A DNA stretch of 64,000 nt from Trichinella spiralis (GCA_000181795.3 CM012953.1:14366183-14430182); one strand, 5' to 3'. Positions 24,293 to 37,709 are shown, counted from the stretch's first letter. Notes: generated by a model from the letters alone, not told the origin. Numbers and translations: made by a program.

Positions 24293-27089
24293 CTTTCTGC
24301 AAAATGCTGCAACAGATTAAAGGAAGAAGTTTTTTCCAGAAATCTCAAAGCAAACAAATATCTGCATAAAACTACTTTTTACTGATTAATTAATTAATTA
24401 ATGATAACCACGAGTATGGTATTATAATGCATTTCTTATTTTATAGGAAACAAATCTTGAAAAATAAACATAGTTAAAATTTTGAGCAGCCGGCGGTAAT
24501 GCTTTATTAAGAAACTATTCACATGCATTTTCAGAAATTTTGTTAATCCTTCATGCTTATGCATTACGCTATTAGTGGAAAAATATATCATTTGGCAAAC
24601 TTTTTCTGATTTAGAATTATCACTGTAAATTAAGATTACTGATGTTTGAAAATATTGATTTAGTATTCGAATATTTGAAACTCATTAAAATTTCATTGCT
24701 GTTATAATATGCCATATAATAAGAAAAAGTTCGATGAAGGTAAATTAAAAAATTTTTTGGTTGTAATTTTAATTTCATGATTTCAATGCAATCTTTTTTA
24801 TTTTTTAAATTTTTAATTTTTAAATTAATTTATAAACCAAAAATTGAACTTATTAATTTTATTAAAGTATATTGATTTTTTGTAAAGGAAAAAAATAAAG
24901 TAACATCATATTTCAGCAGATTGGACAAAAAATTAAAATTTCAAATGCCACTAATGAAAATAAATTTATAATAATTTAAACCAAAGAAATAAAATAAATT
25001 TAGAACTGACATATTTAAAATTTTATAATTAATTTTATTTCATTCCATTTTGATGTAAATTCAAAAATGAAGCAGAAGCTATTAATGATAAGCTGGTTTT
25101 AAAATGATTCACAAATTTACTGGGAAAGGATAAGATAATTTAAAATGTAAATTACAGGTTGAAATTCCTTCATTAAAATTATTTTAAAATAGTGAAATAA
25201 TTTTTGTTTATACTATATAATTTTATGTCATCTCTGACAAATAAACTGAATATCTTACAAAATAAAATAGTAACAAAATTCTAATTATTGTTGCAATTAA
25301 ATGTTATTATATGCAGCATTTACTTTAAAAAACAATTAAAATATTAAATTTCATTTTAGAAATGCACGCAACTGATTTCTAATCTTAGGTATATTTTACA
25401 TTCAGTTAAAGAATATTTGAAATTTCAAATTAAAAAAAGTTTAAACTATCACATATCGATTAAGATGGATTTATATAATAATTTTTTTATTCATAATAAT
25501 CTTTCGAATAAAAAATATACGTAAATGCAGCATATTTATAAGAAAAATAATAGCACATGCAAGGTCATGGGATGAAAAATTTTTTCCCATTCGTTTCTTT
25601 GAAATAGCCATCTTTTAAATAAATATTGAATTGAAATACGCAAATAAATCTGTTTCCTAAAATTCTTGTTATGACGCGTCCTAATCTTCGTTAGGAAAAT
25701 TATTTAAAGATGAGTGAAGATTTCTTTGTGTGAAGATTAGATTTTGCATAATTTTTATTTTATTATAAAAATTATTAAATTCTTTCCCAATTAGAGGCTG
25801 CTAATGGAAAGAAAATGAAAAAAAACAATAAAAAGAGGAATATAAAATTCATTAAAAAATATTTTAAAGTAAATGAAAGCATTATTCTTTTATAAAACAT
25901 ACTTATTCTTGAATGTTTTAGAATAACAGTCACATTTTGATTCATCATTATTCCCTAAGAATATACTGGTAAACATATTCATCGTCAAAATAATAAATAA
26001 TTTTATTATTAAAGATTTCTAAGAAATGTAGAATGTATTGACATCAGATATATTATGCACATTATACATTATTATTTTTTAATTTTAAGATTCTGTACTT
26101 ACAACTGCACTATGCAACTGTTATTGAATGATACGTTAGCGTAGCATATGTTTTCATATGTATGATTTAATTTGCATATTTTTTCCTGAAAGCTTTTATG
26201 CTGTTTAACAATTAATTCAAATTATATTCATAAATTTCATGTTGCTTTATATAATGTCGATTGTATGCTAAATTATAAGCAATTGATATTTTTCTTTCAA
26301 AAAATAATTCAAATAACATCATATTGCAATAGCAATGTAATGGTTATTTCAAATAATAACATTAACAGCATCATCTGAAAGATTTTCATAAAATTAATTG
26401 TCATAATTAACAGAATCACTCAAAAATAAACTACAAATTAGCGTACTTAAAAATAAGTTTGATAATAATGACGAAGTAACATTTTATATTGCGATGCAAA
26501 TAATGTAGAGGTTGTTTGAATGGCGAAAATATTTTTTGTTGACAAAACATTGGAAATATTATCCAAATATTATATTTCATTTGTATATTGCAAACAAGTA
26601 TTTAAGCACTTGAAAATGAGTCAAACAAACAAAGCGAAATGAAAAGCTCAGGCCATTCGATTGTGATATTAAGGAAATAGATGGAACTCAAAAGACTAAA
26701 CAATACACAATTAACATGGTATGCATGTTGAGTATATATTTCTATATAATATAGTTAAGGCTAACTTATGAATAAAAAATTTCAGTTTACTTCATAACTA
26801 GTAAACAAGCATTTATTAAGAAAGCAGTAACAAATAAAAATTTATTATATTGAATTAGTCTGTTTAATTATGTACTACTGTAATAAATTTTGTGCAGATA
26901 AAAATGAATTTAAAATTTGCATTTAATAATGAATCATATTTGTTCCTTAAATTTTTATTTTGTTCTATAAAGTTAATATGATGTTATATATTTTTAAAAC
27001 TGTTTTATAAATGATTTTTTGGAGTTGTTTATAATTTCAAGAGACTGTGCTACTATTAAAAACATTGAACTGTTAAAAACATTTGACTA
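24293..27089. other. Long gene-free AT-rich stretch
   Basis: 2.8 kb of very AT-rich sequence between Cys-rich gene B and the piggyBac remnant. I see no protein-like ORF, no RNA gene and no ordered repeat beyond homopolymer-like runs and a short (TTAA)n run near 24387-24402. Confidence 0.6.
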
Positions 27090-28049
27090 TTAACCCTTCA
27101 ACTACCAAGGTATTTTGGCATCAAGTTTGGAAAATGGTAGGGGTACATTTGGATCCCTAAATTGACTGAATTTGATATAACTTCGTGAGAAATGTTCTAA
27201 AAACAAACTCGCAGATTATAGATTTCATGAAATATTTTTTATTTCTTATTTTTTTGCACTCAGTACCGTAGATTTATATGATGTGTAGGGATAAATGTGA
27301 ATACATTGTTTCGAGTATAATGTCGAATAGTTCAACCGACTTCACTACACACAAACCGAGTTTGCTCACCTCTGGAGGTGAATTGAAATGAAACCTAGCC
27401 CTAATTGTTTTGAAAACAACCTCAATTGATGCGGCGCTTGACCAAAGCAAGATGAATAGAAAATATTATGAACTCATTCAGGGCTGGAGTATCGAAGGCG
27501 TTTATAAAGGGAACCAGTGGCCACCATATGGAACCTCGCCCTGTGCTGTATTCTTTGACCGTTTTATCAAGCGTTTCCCCAGCTCCCTTGCACTGATTAT
27601 AGTGAAAAATTACAGCAGGCTTGTGATTATTAGCCTTATCCAATATCTGTGCAATCTAATATACAACACTGTTACGGTGGCACAACCTGCTTTTCCAATA
27701 CAATGATATGGTCTAACAATCAGTTTTGCCTAACAAAATTTAACTTCTTAATACATATATTCAGACTTCTGAGATTGATAAACCTGCCTTATAAGTGTTT
27801 TACAATATAACTGGAAAAATTACAGTTGCATTAGTCAGGGGCGAAGTGCTGCATTTTACAAATCGACTGTTTGCAGCGGACTTGTTGAGTCACTCGAGAA
27901 AAGCTGACATAATTTTTTTAAGAAAAATAAATTATCCAAAAGGAAACTACTGAAAAAATTAAGCGTTTCATAACGTTCACATTAAGTTAATTATGTTTAA
28001 GTGAAATAGGAGTCAATTTGCTACCTTGGTAATTCGAGAGTTCTGTTAA
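27090..28049 (-). mobile_element. piggyBac-family element remnant with TTAA ends and degenerate TIRs
   Basis: The left end reads TTAA then CCCTTCAACTACCAAGG (27090-27110). The right end reads TACCTTGGTAATTCGAGAG...TTAA (28023-28049), an imperfect inverted copy. TTAA flanks and a CCCTT-type TIR are piggyBac hallmarks. Inside, on the minus strand (27643-27422), a 73-residue frame matches the piggyBac transposase C-terminal part: KPAVIFHYNQCKGAGETLDK, then KEYSTGRGSIWWPLVPFINA. The usual motif is KGGVDxxD, so GAGETLD is eroded. No N-terminal or catalytic-core segment was found, so it is an internally deleted, inactive copy of about 0.95 kb. Confidence 0.75.
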
Positions 28050-29240
28050 TAATTTGCGCATTGGGTGAATTCAGTATATTTATTGGCAATACATTGAATG
28101 TTCCACTTTGTTAAAACGCAAGTGAGAAAGGGACTTTTCAATAGAAGTGGTACTTGCAGAATTGTGCTAGCAACCATTTCTAGTTGATTAATTTTAATTT
28201 GATTTTATAATTAATTTTTCTAATTGATAGAACATGTTATCTAAACGGACCTGCTTAGCAGTTTGTCTTGTAATTGCAATGCACTCTGCCATACTACAAT
28301 ATAAATTATTCTAGCATCATGTTTCATAATGCTGCTGACTACTTATAGGACAAAAATATCATACAAAGATTTAATTTATCACTTTTAAGAAAATATACCA
28401 ACAGCTTTGTGTTTTTCCTTTATGTTTATGTAGATGTAATTCTTGATGCAAAAATGCACTTCTTTAAAGAAGGAATTTGTTTCAGTTCCCAAAACTGAAA
28501 TTTCTGAAAAAGCTTGCAGCAAACGTTGATTTGAGAACGATTTCAGCTTATCATGTAAAACTTATTTACGTTATATTTGCATAATAAATAAATTTACACA
28601 ATAAAATTTACAGATATAAAAACAATTCATCAACCGTTAGTCTGGTAGGTGTAGTAGTTCTCCTTGGAAAATGTTAGTTTAAAACAAATAAGTATAACTA
28701 TAAAACAAATAAAATAATGTTGGATGACTAAATAAAGCATTTGCTATATTTTCAGCTGCTTTTTCTTATTACAATTTTGTCATAAATACATTGCATGAAA
28801 TTGTCACAACTAAAGAAATATTTAGTGTCAGTTCTACAAATTTTCAATGAAACATATTTATTTGTTGAAGTAATTTCCTGCTGTATGACTTTATTATTTG
28901 AATAGCAAATTACAAATGAAAATGATTCGGTTTTATGTAAACATATTCAGATGACAGGCAAGTCTAAAAATCCTTTAAAAGAGGTAGGCTGCAGTTTACC
29001 TTCTATGCAGTTAACAAATATTTTTTTACATGATGCTAAAGAATGCTTTTTGTTAATAATTACGTAATGTAAAACAGAAGAACAGTAACATTTTGAGAAA
29101 CAAAGCAGCAGTTCTGTATAAACTGATTAATTGAAATACAAATAACATGCTATGATGACTGTCTCAAATACTTCTTTAAAAACATCGCTTTGAAACGATC
29201 TGAACATACATATATACATACATACCGACGTACGCTAAAT
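28050..29240. other. Gap between piggyBac remnant and Cys-rich gene C
   Basis: 1.2 kb, AT-rich. A TGTATAAAC box near 29114-29122 could be a distal TATA element for gene C. No other supportable feature. Confidence 0.5.
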
Positions 29241-30524
29241 ATGCAGAAAGTGATCATCATTTCTCTCACTGTTCTCTGTTTTACGTTCACAAGTAAATGC
29301 TTAATTTCAATATTATTTGCTTATTAAACTGCCCACTTTATCATAATCATGAATACCTATACATTATCTGTTTCTGCACATCAAATTGTCATTTTGATTC
29401 TTAAACTTTACAACTTTTTGCAATTTTTTAATGAAGCATTTTTCATTCCATACATTCAAATGCTTGTTTGAATTTTAATTTCACAAAATATTATACAAGA
29501 AGAATTTTGAAAAGATTTGATAGGGATGGAGCAAATATTTCGAATTTTTATATTTAATTCTATGAAATGAAAATTTAAATTTTTATTTAAGACAAAATCA
29601 TTAATTATGAAAAGCAAATTAAATTATAATAACGCTAAACAAAGTCATCACAGCAGTTTCAAAAGTTTTAGAACAGAAGAAGTTTATCTTCTGATTCTGG
29701 TGATTTCGACGACAAGCATGCTTAAAATGGTTAAAAATAAAATGAGTTATTCAAAGAAGTACCTTATCAAATCATAATAATTGTATAATATCAAATATTT
29801 TGATACTGGAATTAAAACTTCAATATTTATGAAATTTAAAATTGATTTTCAATTTAACTGTAAATGCTTAAGATGCATGCTTGCAAAGCAGTCAGTGCAA
29901 CGGTATGGCTCTTTGCTTTCGGCGACAATGCATTTCTGCTGAAGTTCTTCATGGTCAGACAAAAATGTGCAGAAGAGACATAGAGTGCAGAAGACAGTTG
30001 CCTGCACATGAAAGACTTATTGTTGGATGCAAAAATGACGTCTGCGCAAAACTGATAAGTAAATTAAATCATTATTTATAATCAATCACAAAGCTTGTAA
30101 ATTTTTCATTACTTTTTTATTGCTTATTTTCCAAGTATAATTTTTATATAAAACAATTTATTAAAATAAAAAAATGTAAAAATAATATTCAGATTCAATT
30201 TTTAACAAAATTTACAACTTCACATGCAGGGTGTATCGAATTTCTGCATTTATATTAATTGTTATTTTTATAAGCAATCCTTTTTTAGCCGTTCCAAATA
30301 CAAGCAAATGTGCCTCAAGAAATCAATGTCCTGGGCAGTCAATTTGTTTTAGAAGGCACTGCATTCCGGCAGTTCCGAGAAATTATTCCTGTCAGAGGAA
30401 TGCGCAGTGTCACCCAACTGAACGTTGTATTGGCGGTCTTTGCTTTGGTTTGCTTGGTACAACTGCTGAATCAACGCGATCGCTGATTGGCTATGCTGAT
30501 GACGACATGATAGATTTGTTATGA
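29241..30524 (+). CDS. Two-module Cys-rich secreted protein, gene C
   Basis: Three exons: 29241-29292 (signal peptide MQKVIIISLTVLCFTFT), 29873-30058 (module 1, NACLQSSQCNGMALCFRRQC) and 30289-30524 (module 2, SKCASRNQCPGQSICFRRHC, then CHPTERCIGGLCFG). Exon/module layout and phase-1 introns match genes A and B, but this copy is on the opposite strand about 5 kb away. The frame upstream of module 2 stays open back to 30231 and encodes a hydrophobic stretch (YRISAFILIVIFISNPFLA) ending exactly at the acceptor. That could serve as an alternative exon, although a pyrimidine-rich acceptor at 30288 supports splicing it out. The tail is short and acidic (DDDMIDLL). Function unknown. Confidence 0.78.
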
Positions 30525-32279
30525 TGATGAAAATTCAACAAATTCAAATTTAATTATAAATGCACGACATCTACATTATAATTAAACAATATGTGATACA
30601 TAAGTTTGAGAAAATTGGTTTTCATTTTTTTACATTTGTAAAATTTGTCGTAATGACAAATGTACTGAAATATAATTGGACTATTCTTAATTGTGAACAA
30701 CTGCAAACTACACTTTTGTAGTACAAAATAAATAGTAAAAACTGATGTCACTTATTTCAAAGGAATTAGCAATAACGATAACAATTAATTAATATAATTT
30801 TCAAGTTGACATTCTTATCAAATTGTTCAACAACAGTATATTTTTGATTTTCTAGCTTGAAACACCAAGCAAATTGTCAAGATTATTTTCTTAACATTAA
30901 ACCGACAACTACTGTGCAAATATTTAAGCTGCGACAGAACGCAGCTAATGATAAGCTGCTAGAAACTGAAGAATTAAATAAACTTTTACGTCTGCAAGAT
31001 TTTGAAACGACGTAACTTTACTGATACACTCACGCTTACATCGTTGGCAACACGAGTGTTAACATAGCATATCCCACGATTATTATTATTATTATTCTTT
31101 GTTATTGTTATCATCATTTTCTACTAAAACTGTACTCACTGAATTAAAATGAATAAATAAATAAATCAAAATTATAATTCATTAAATGTTAAATATTGTT
31201 TCATAATAAATATACAAATTAGCTATTCAGATAATTCTTTTCTTTAAAACACTTTTTCCGTTTTGAAATTTAGGTAAGTTTTGAAAATAAATACTTTAAT
31301 TAAAAAATAAAGCACAATTTATTTCTTAATTATTTTGCATTTATTAAGTATTCAGTGTGCAATAATAATTAAATATTACGGTTTATAGCAAAAATTATTT
31401 TAATTTATGATTTCAATTTTCTTTTCCAATTTATGGTACTACATTTCTACACAAAATTCTAACTCATGACCATTCTTGCTATGATGAATTTGGTTACATC
31501 GGTCATTTTAGAAGGACAATTTGACCCAAATGATTTATAACTCGCTTTACATTATGATTTGAAATAAAATTTTCTTTGTATCAAACTGTCCTATTGTGGT
31601 AATGTTTAAACTATTTGAGAATGGAAAGTGCAATGTTTGCACTTTGCTTTCTGTTTCAAAAGTCCAGAAAAAACTGGATATTAGGTGTTATTTTCAAGTT
31701 ATGACGGATGTTAGCTATCAGATTGTTTTGCAGATGACCGTATAATCAGCTGTTTGGTAAATGACGGTTGCTAATGTGTAGAGATCATCAGAAACTGGAA
31801 TAACTTAGGTGATCAAGTGGTATGGACTGAAAGTAAGTATTAGTCTTTCTGCTTATAAGTAAAGATAGGCAGTCTTTTCATGTTTTTGCTGATTGCTACT
31901 ATTTATACAGGCATGGTGCTCTTATTTTTTGTGCCTCTTTATTTTCTACGCCTTTTTTTATTATTTCATCTCCTTTTATAATCTTCACGCTCTTATCATC
32001 CAAGGCACTAATTGTCGCATGTACAAACAAAAGATGAAACGAGCTGTCTGTCACAGCTCCATATGTTTACCTCACCTCTGGTGGGATATGTCATCTGATA
32101 GCCAATAGCTACCTTGGCCAGATGACAGCTGCTTGGAGTTAAGGCAGTTTTTGAACTTTATCTGCATGTCAAATAGATCCAGCATCCGAGTCAATTGTGT
32201 GGAACCTTTTGCATTCATTTTATCGATATAAGTGTTAAATTTTATATATTCATCCCTACATATCACTGAGGTCGTCAAC
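30525..32279. other. Gap with short (ATT)n repeat
   Basis: About 1.7 kb of AT-rich DNA. A short (ATT)n run lies at about 31079-31096. No gene signal. The last 200 bp may belong to the 5' part of the following piggyBac copy. Confidence 0.5.
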
Positions 32280-33460
32280 TAGCGAACTTATTCTACCTTC
32301 TCAAGAATATTCTGATATAGAAGAGGATATCTCAGAGACTGAAGATGCACCTGAGTTGTCGTCAGACGTCGAGCCACCCAGCAGTACTGATTCATCAAGT
32401 GATGAGTCAAGTGAAGGCGCTTTTTCTTCATCAACAAACGCACTGATGTCAAAAAATGGATCGATGCAATGGTATTCATCACCAATGAAAAAAGATCGGT
32501 TAGCAGAATCCAACGTGATCAAATTGCCACCAGGTCCTACTCACTATGCTATTGCAAAAATAGCAGACATATGATCGTCGTTTGCTCTCTTTATTTCTTC
32601 CCGAATGGAGAAAATCATTCTGCAGATGAAAAACTTGGAAGGCAAGCGGTTGTATAAGGACGCCTGGAAACAAACTGATGAAGCAGAATTTCATGCTTAT
32701 ATTGGCCTACTCATTTTGGCTGGTATATACAAGTCTCGTGGAGAAGCAACAAGCAGCCTCTGGAATACAGAAAATGGAAGACCTATCTTTCCCAGCGCTA
32801 TGTCGTTGGATAATTTTTAATGTATTTCCAGAACCATACGGTTTGATGACCGTGGACGCATCGCCGCAAAAAGGACCCATTAGCTGCTATAGGAGATGTC
32901 TAGGATGATTGGTCGCACGCTTACCAATGATATACAATTCTAGAGCTTACATCACAGTGGATGAGCAGCTCACTTCATTCAGGTGCCGTTGTCCATTCCG
33001 TCAGTACATGCTGAAAAAGCCAGCAAAGTATGGCATCAAAGTTTGGACTCTTTGTGAGGCCAAGACTAGCTATGCTTGGAACATGCAGATTTACACCGGA
33101 AACGAGCATCAGGTATACGTGAGAAAAATCAAGGTATGCGTGTGCTGCTATACCTTACAGCCGGGCTCAAAGGGAACAGTATTACTTGTTATAATTTCTT
33201 CATTTCTCAAGAATTAGCAATGCAGCTTCTCAAGAAGAAGCTCACCATACTTGGTACCTTAAAAAAACCAGCCTGAATTATCCTAAGATATACTGGCATT
33301 AAGAGAGCAAATGTGCATTTGTTGAAGTTTGTGCTAATAGAGGAATGCACAGCAGTTTCTTACATCCCTAAAATGCACAGGATAGTGCTTCTTTTTAGCA
33401 CAATGCACAAGGTGCACAAGGACGCGTCCTTAAGTACTGGCAAAGGCGATAATATTTAAA
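32280..33460 (+). pseudogene. piggyBac transposase pseudogene (DDE_Tnp_1_7 family)
   Basis: Plus-strand fragments in shifting frames follow piggyBac order. First comes an acidic, Ser-rich N-terminus (32287-32570, ELSSDVEPPSSTDSSSDESS). Next is EFHAYIGLLILAGIYKSRGE at about 32688, then RTIRFDDRG near 32830. After that come ITVDEQLTSFRCRCPFRQYM and KPAKYGIKVWTLCEAKTSYA (32948-33075), then a segment near 33330-33455 (VLIEECTAVSYIPKMHRIVL). At least four frame breaks and in-frame stops interrupt it. The first catalytic Asp (VDEQL) survives. The C-terminal KGGVD region is missing after 33460. It contains no intact gene. TIRs were not found, so element ends are unknown. Confidence 0.85.
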
Positions 33461-33469
33461 TATCAGTAC

Positions 33470-34449
33470 ACGTAATTATTATTTAATTTGAGCAGTAAGA
33501 TTTTTCACGCTAATAAAATGATATTATTTTACAGAAAATTTAATTAAATTAAGCTAGTGCATGGATTAAAAAATGAAGTGTAAACGGAAAATCATAAAAG
33601 GAAAAAAATTTAAATTGTATTCTTTTTATAGTGAAAGTTAACTGAAGTGAAAAAACTTGATTATTGTGAAATCAGAATCCAATTATAGGTATACTCATTT
33701 GCTGCAAAAATTAAAACTAATTCCTGTCATTTTTTGCATAAACAATTCTACCATAAATTAGCATAAATAAGAATAAGTTTTTAAAAATGGAGCAGATATG
33801 CCAGAGTTGAATAAAAAGAATAAAAGCGTCAACATAATTGAATATTTAATAGTAACATGCACAGCTAACAGCAAACAAGTGGTGAAGCCAAAAATCTGGT
33901 CATACGTTTGGTTAGCCAAATTAATTTGAATTTAATCTGACCAATCACAACACCAGTAATAGCCTATATCTACAGTCAGCCAATAAAGTATTTGTTTCAA
34001 TGCAATCTTCTCTTTTCAATGCATTAATTCAGTTCGACATATATTCAACATAAAATGTAGTGATAAGAGTCCCATACTTTTATTTTGTTAAACATAAATT
34101 TACGATCTAATCAGTTAATTAAAACTGATCAATTATAAGAATTAAACATATTTCGATTCAATAAAACGTAAAAGTCTTTAATAAAACTGCAAATAATTTG
34201 AAATAATGAACATGATTTCAATAATTTTAATTATAAAAATTTTTTTTCAATTTTTGAATTCAACTCTTGTTTGCTGTCTTTACTGATTGTCGGTTACTTT
34301 TTATTAACCTTTATTATCACTTTTGTATTCTATTACAAAATGTGTCTTTCAAATTTCCGTGCCGTCCAGCACGTGGTGCAGTTTTTTAATAGAAGTTGTT
34401 GATTTTATTTTTTAATTATTTTTTTACCAAAAATATATTTGAAATTGAA
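33470..34449. other. Gap upstream of the S/T-P-rich gene
   Basis: About 1 kb of AT-rich DNA. No TATA box at a good distance and no coding signal. Upstream exons of the next gene cannot be excluded. Confidence 0.45.
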
Positions 34450-37400
34450 ATGTTTGATAGTTGTAACTCTTTCAGTGAAGAATTTTCTTTTTTAAAAGGT
34501 TTGATTATTAGCCTATTTTTTATATTTATGTATTTACGATATTTGATTATATTTGGATTTTTTATGAAAATTTTGTTTATTTTAGATGTACCACTGTCTG
34601 AGTTGGCCGGTAAAGTTCGAGAATATTGTGAATCAATGATTAATCAAATTGATGCGGAAAATGTATTCACTAATGTGCTAGTTGGTCTTGAAAATTATTT
34701 TTCTGTCAACTTTTGCTGCACTGATGATGATTCTCTTTACGGTATTATGGAAGAAGATGACGAGTGCTCCACATCCACTTCTAATTCAGTCAAGGCGGTG
34801 ACTACGGTGAAAAAGATATCGGTAAGTTTGACGCAAAATAATTATTCATTTCAATGATATTAGCTGTCTAATATTATAAGGAACGGGTTGCGAAATTTCT
34901 GGAAGAGAATATTGTTTGCTCCTTTTCTGCTTTCCGGAAAAAGGCATCGAATTTGCCTTGCTCTGCTTTTTCCAAAGCACAACAGTGAGTGGATTTTGAT
35001 CGCTTTGAAAGATTTGGTTTAGTGAAATTTATATATTTTCAGGTACAAATTACAGGGCTTCTTTTATCTAGCCGTTTTGTGGGGCAAAACCAAAGAAGAT
35101 AAAGTTTTAGACAGAGATACTTTGAACAACGTATAAATTTGTTATGCATGTGTTTTTACGGTGATTTTCTTATTAATTTAGGTAGCGGATTATTTTCAAG
35201 CTCTTACTCTATTAGAAGGATCAAAAGCACTGAATAAAATATTAGAGAATTTTGTGTTTCCAATGTAAGTAGCACCTGGTTTTCAGCATTTAAAATAATT
35301 AACGTGAAGGGAACGTTTGAACAATTTAAATTGTTGAAAATCAGCATGTCAATATTATTAAGTGGAAATGGAATATTTCTCCGAAAACATTTTTGCCATG
35401 ACCGATTTTAGATACCAGATGTTTTATAAAGTTTTGTGGATTATACGAGGAAGCTGATAATTGTTTCACTCAAATTATAAATGGGTTAATTTCAGTATTG
35501 TCATCACGAGAAAGTCTGAGTGGAAGCAGCTGAGAAAGGCAATTGTTTGAATGCATTTAATTTCAGTTTTTACTTTTTACAGTCATGGTTTACTGCATAT
35601 GTTTTGAAAATTATTAAAATATAGTTGTGTTGTTCTGTTTAATTTTTACGGGTGTGTTAAAATGCAATTTTAGGCTTTCAAAGCATTTGCCAAGACATTT
35701 AACATGCCTTTATATGTCGCTCAATGTGTCCTTGCCTTCAAAGTTGAAAAAGTATCGTAAATTTGTGGAATCTGACAGTGAAGATGACCTTACTCGTATC
35801 GGAGAGGATACTGTTTTTTCGAAATTGAAAATTTTGGAGCGTATTTCGCAGGAAGAGAAAATTCCAGCTAGGCGTACAGATAAGACAAAAAGTACTCTCC
35901 CATTTGAAAAGTATTATGATTTACTAAAGTTGATTTTTTTGGCTCTTTTTTAATATGAATTATTTTACAGGATGTGCAATCCATTGAAAAAGTCGTGCAG
36001 TTTGTTAGAAATACCACATCATCGTTTCGTTAAAGTTGCAGCAGGACAAGAGCATTCAGTTGATTTTACAAAATATAGTAAAAAGCTGCTCTAATAAACA
36101 GTGTTAATTGATTATTTTAAAAAGAATTCAATTTCACTTTAAGGGATGAAAAGCCCTGAACAATCATCCTTTCAATCACTGTATAGTGTGTACCGAGGCT
36201 TGTCACCGACGACTGTGAAACTTTCAAGTGCATATTTTTCTTAAATTATTTATTTATTGTTCGAATGACGGTTTATTTATTTCAGAAGAACTGGAAGAGA
36301 TGCTGTCATCTTCTGGAAGTTTTTGTGATGATTCACTATTAAAAACTCCTGAAAAGCATACGGAAATGTTGAAACGTCTCAGTAAGTGGCAGCAGAAATA
36401 AAAAAATAATAATAAATGAAATGTTTATTTATTACACTGCTTTTTGAAATGTATATGTTGTATTTGCTCTTATTTGACCATTTTGTTGTCGTTTAGTGCC
36501 CGAATCAGCGTTGTCTCCTTGCACACCGAAGGGATTCCACAGTTTTGAAGAATCCACCACACCAGATTTGTGTAATAATTTAAAACGGGAAATTTATATT
36601 GAAAGAAAATTCATTTTCAATTTTTCATTTTGATTTGAAACCTGTAATTTGATAATCAATAAGAAAAAAAATTTGAAAAGTGAAAATGTTTAATGTTTCT
36701 AGTTAAATTTATTGAAATGTTGGATTATATATTCCAATTTTTATTTTAGCTCTTCGAGGTAAATCACTTTCTAGTCCAAATTTTGCAACTATATCTTCCG
36801 ATGCTAATGAGCCGTGGAGCCCAGAGAGTATGTTGCTATTTGCTGATTTTAATGAAATTCACATATTTATTTATTTTAGCACGCAAGTCTTTAATAATGG
36901 GTATTAATCGCGTTAAATCTACACCCAACTTTTCGAATTATAGCTGTATTTTTTCTGGTAACTTTTATCCTAGTTATTTTAGTTATTCATCACAGTATAA
37001 TAATATTTATTGTTACTTGTAGATGTTAGTGAGTCATCGATGCCAGCAGTGCAATTAGAAGATGATTCTTCTTCTGATTGTATGTCTCCATTGCCTGCTA
37101 AACGATCGAAAACACTGTCAGGTCAGTTTTTCGAATATTCAAACATGAATATGATTCATAAATAAATACATTTGTCAATTAAAAATATTAATTAACATAA
37201 CGAACTAGAAAAATGACAGAGTATCTCTTAATTGTTTGCAGCTAGCCACGCAAAAGAGACTGTCGTTATTTTTTCTCTTTTTTACATAATTCAGTTATTT
37301 TTGGAATGAATTAAAGAATTGTATTGTTTTTTCTTCAAGTCTAAAAAATTGTAATCAGATTATTAATGCAATGTTAATTTGCAAAAGCCGAGATATGATG

Positions 37401-37709
37401 TTCTTTTTTTGTAGATCAGGATGCAGACAAAGTTTTAGCCCCGGCCACTCCTCTGTTCAAGCAGCGTTTACCTTCGTTATTTCGACGTGCTAAAAGTAGA
37501 CTTGAAAAATTTGGCGTTCAGACTGTTCTGGAGACACCTCCAGATAAGACCAACTCTGAAGAAGACGGTAATTAATTTTTAGATATTTTTTTTATTTTTG
37601 AAAAGTATAATTTGAAGAATATTTTTAAATATTTTCAGGTAAACTATCTTCAACCGCTGCAAGTAACGCTAGCAGAAACAGAGTAATAACAAGATTGAAT
37701 TTTAATTAG
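34450..37709 (+). CDS. S/T-P-rich multi-exon protein, possible Treslin/Sld3-type replication factor
   Basis: About 14 short exons. Clear ones: 34586-34819 (DVPLSELAGKVREYCESMIN; CTDDDSLYGIMEEDDECSTS), 34882-34987 (ERVAKFLEENIVCSFSAFRK), 35042-35130 (YKLQGFFYLAVLWGKTKEDK), 35183-35263 (ALTLLEGSKALNKILENFVF), 35674-35932 (LPSKLKKYRKFVESDSEDDL), 35972-36080, 36288-36380, 36496 on, 36752 on, 36881 on, 37023-37121, 37415-37566 and 37639-37709. The N-terminal half is helical. The C-terminal half is basic with many S/T-P sites (TPEKHTEM, SPCTPKGF, SPLPAKRSK, APATPLFKQR, LETPPDK), as in CDK-regulated proteins. Helical domain, acidic DSEDD spacer and TP-rich tail recall Treslin/TICRR (Sld3). That identification is from pattern memory only. 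Some junctions use weak GTTTG donors, and intron 34499-34585 is open and frame-neutral. Confidence 0.5.

Noticed and set aside
24387-24402. Short TTAA-repeat run considered as a transposon end
   Set aside because: No inverted partner found and the background is extremely AT-rich.
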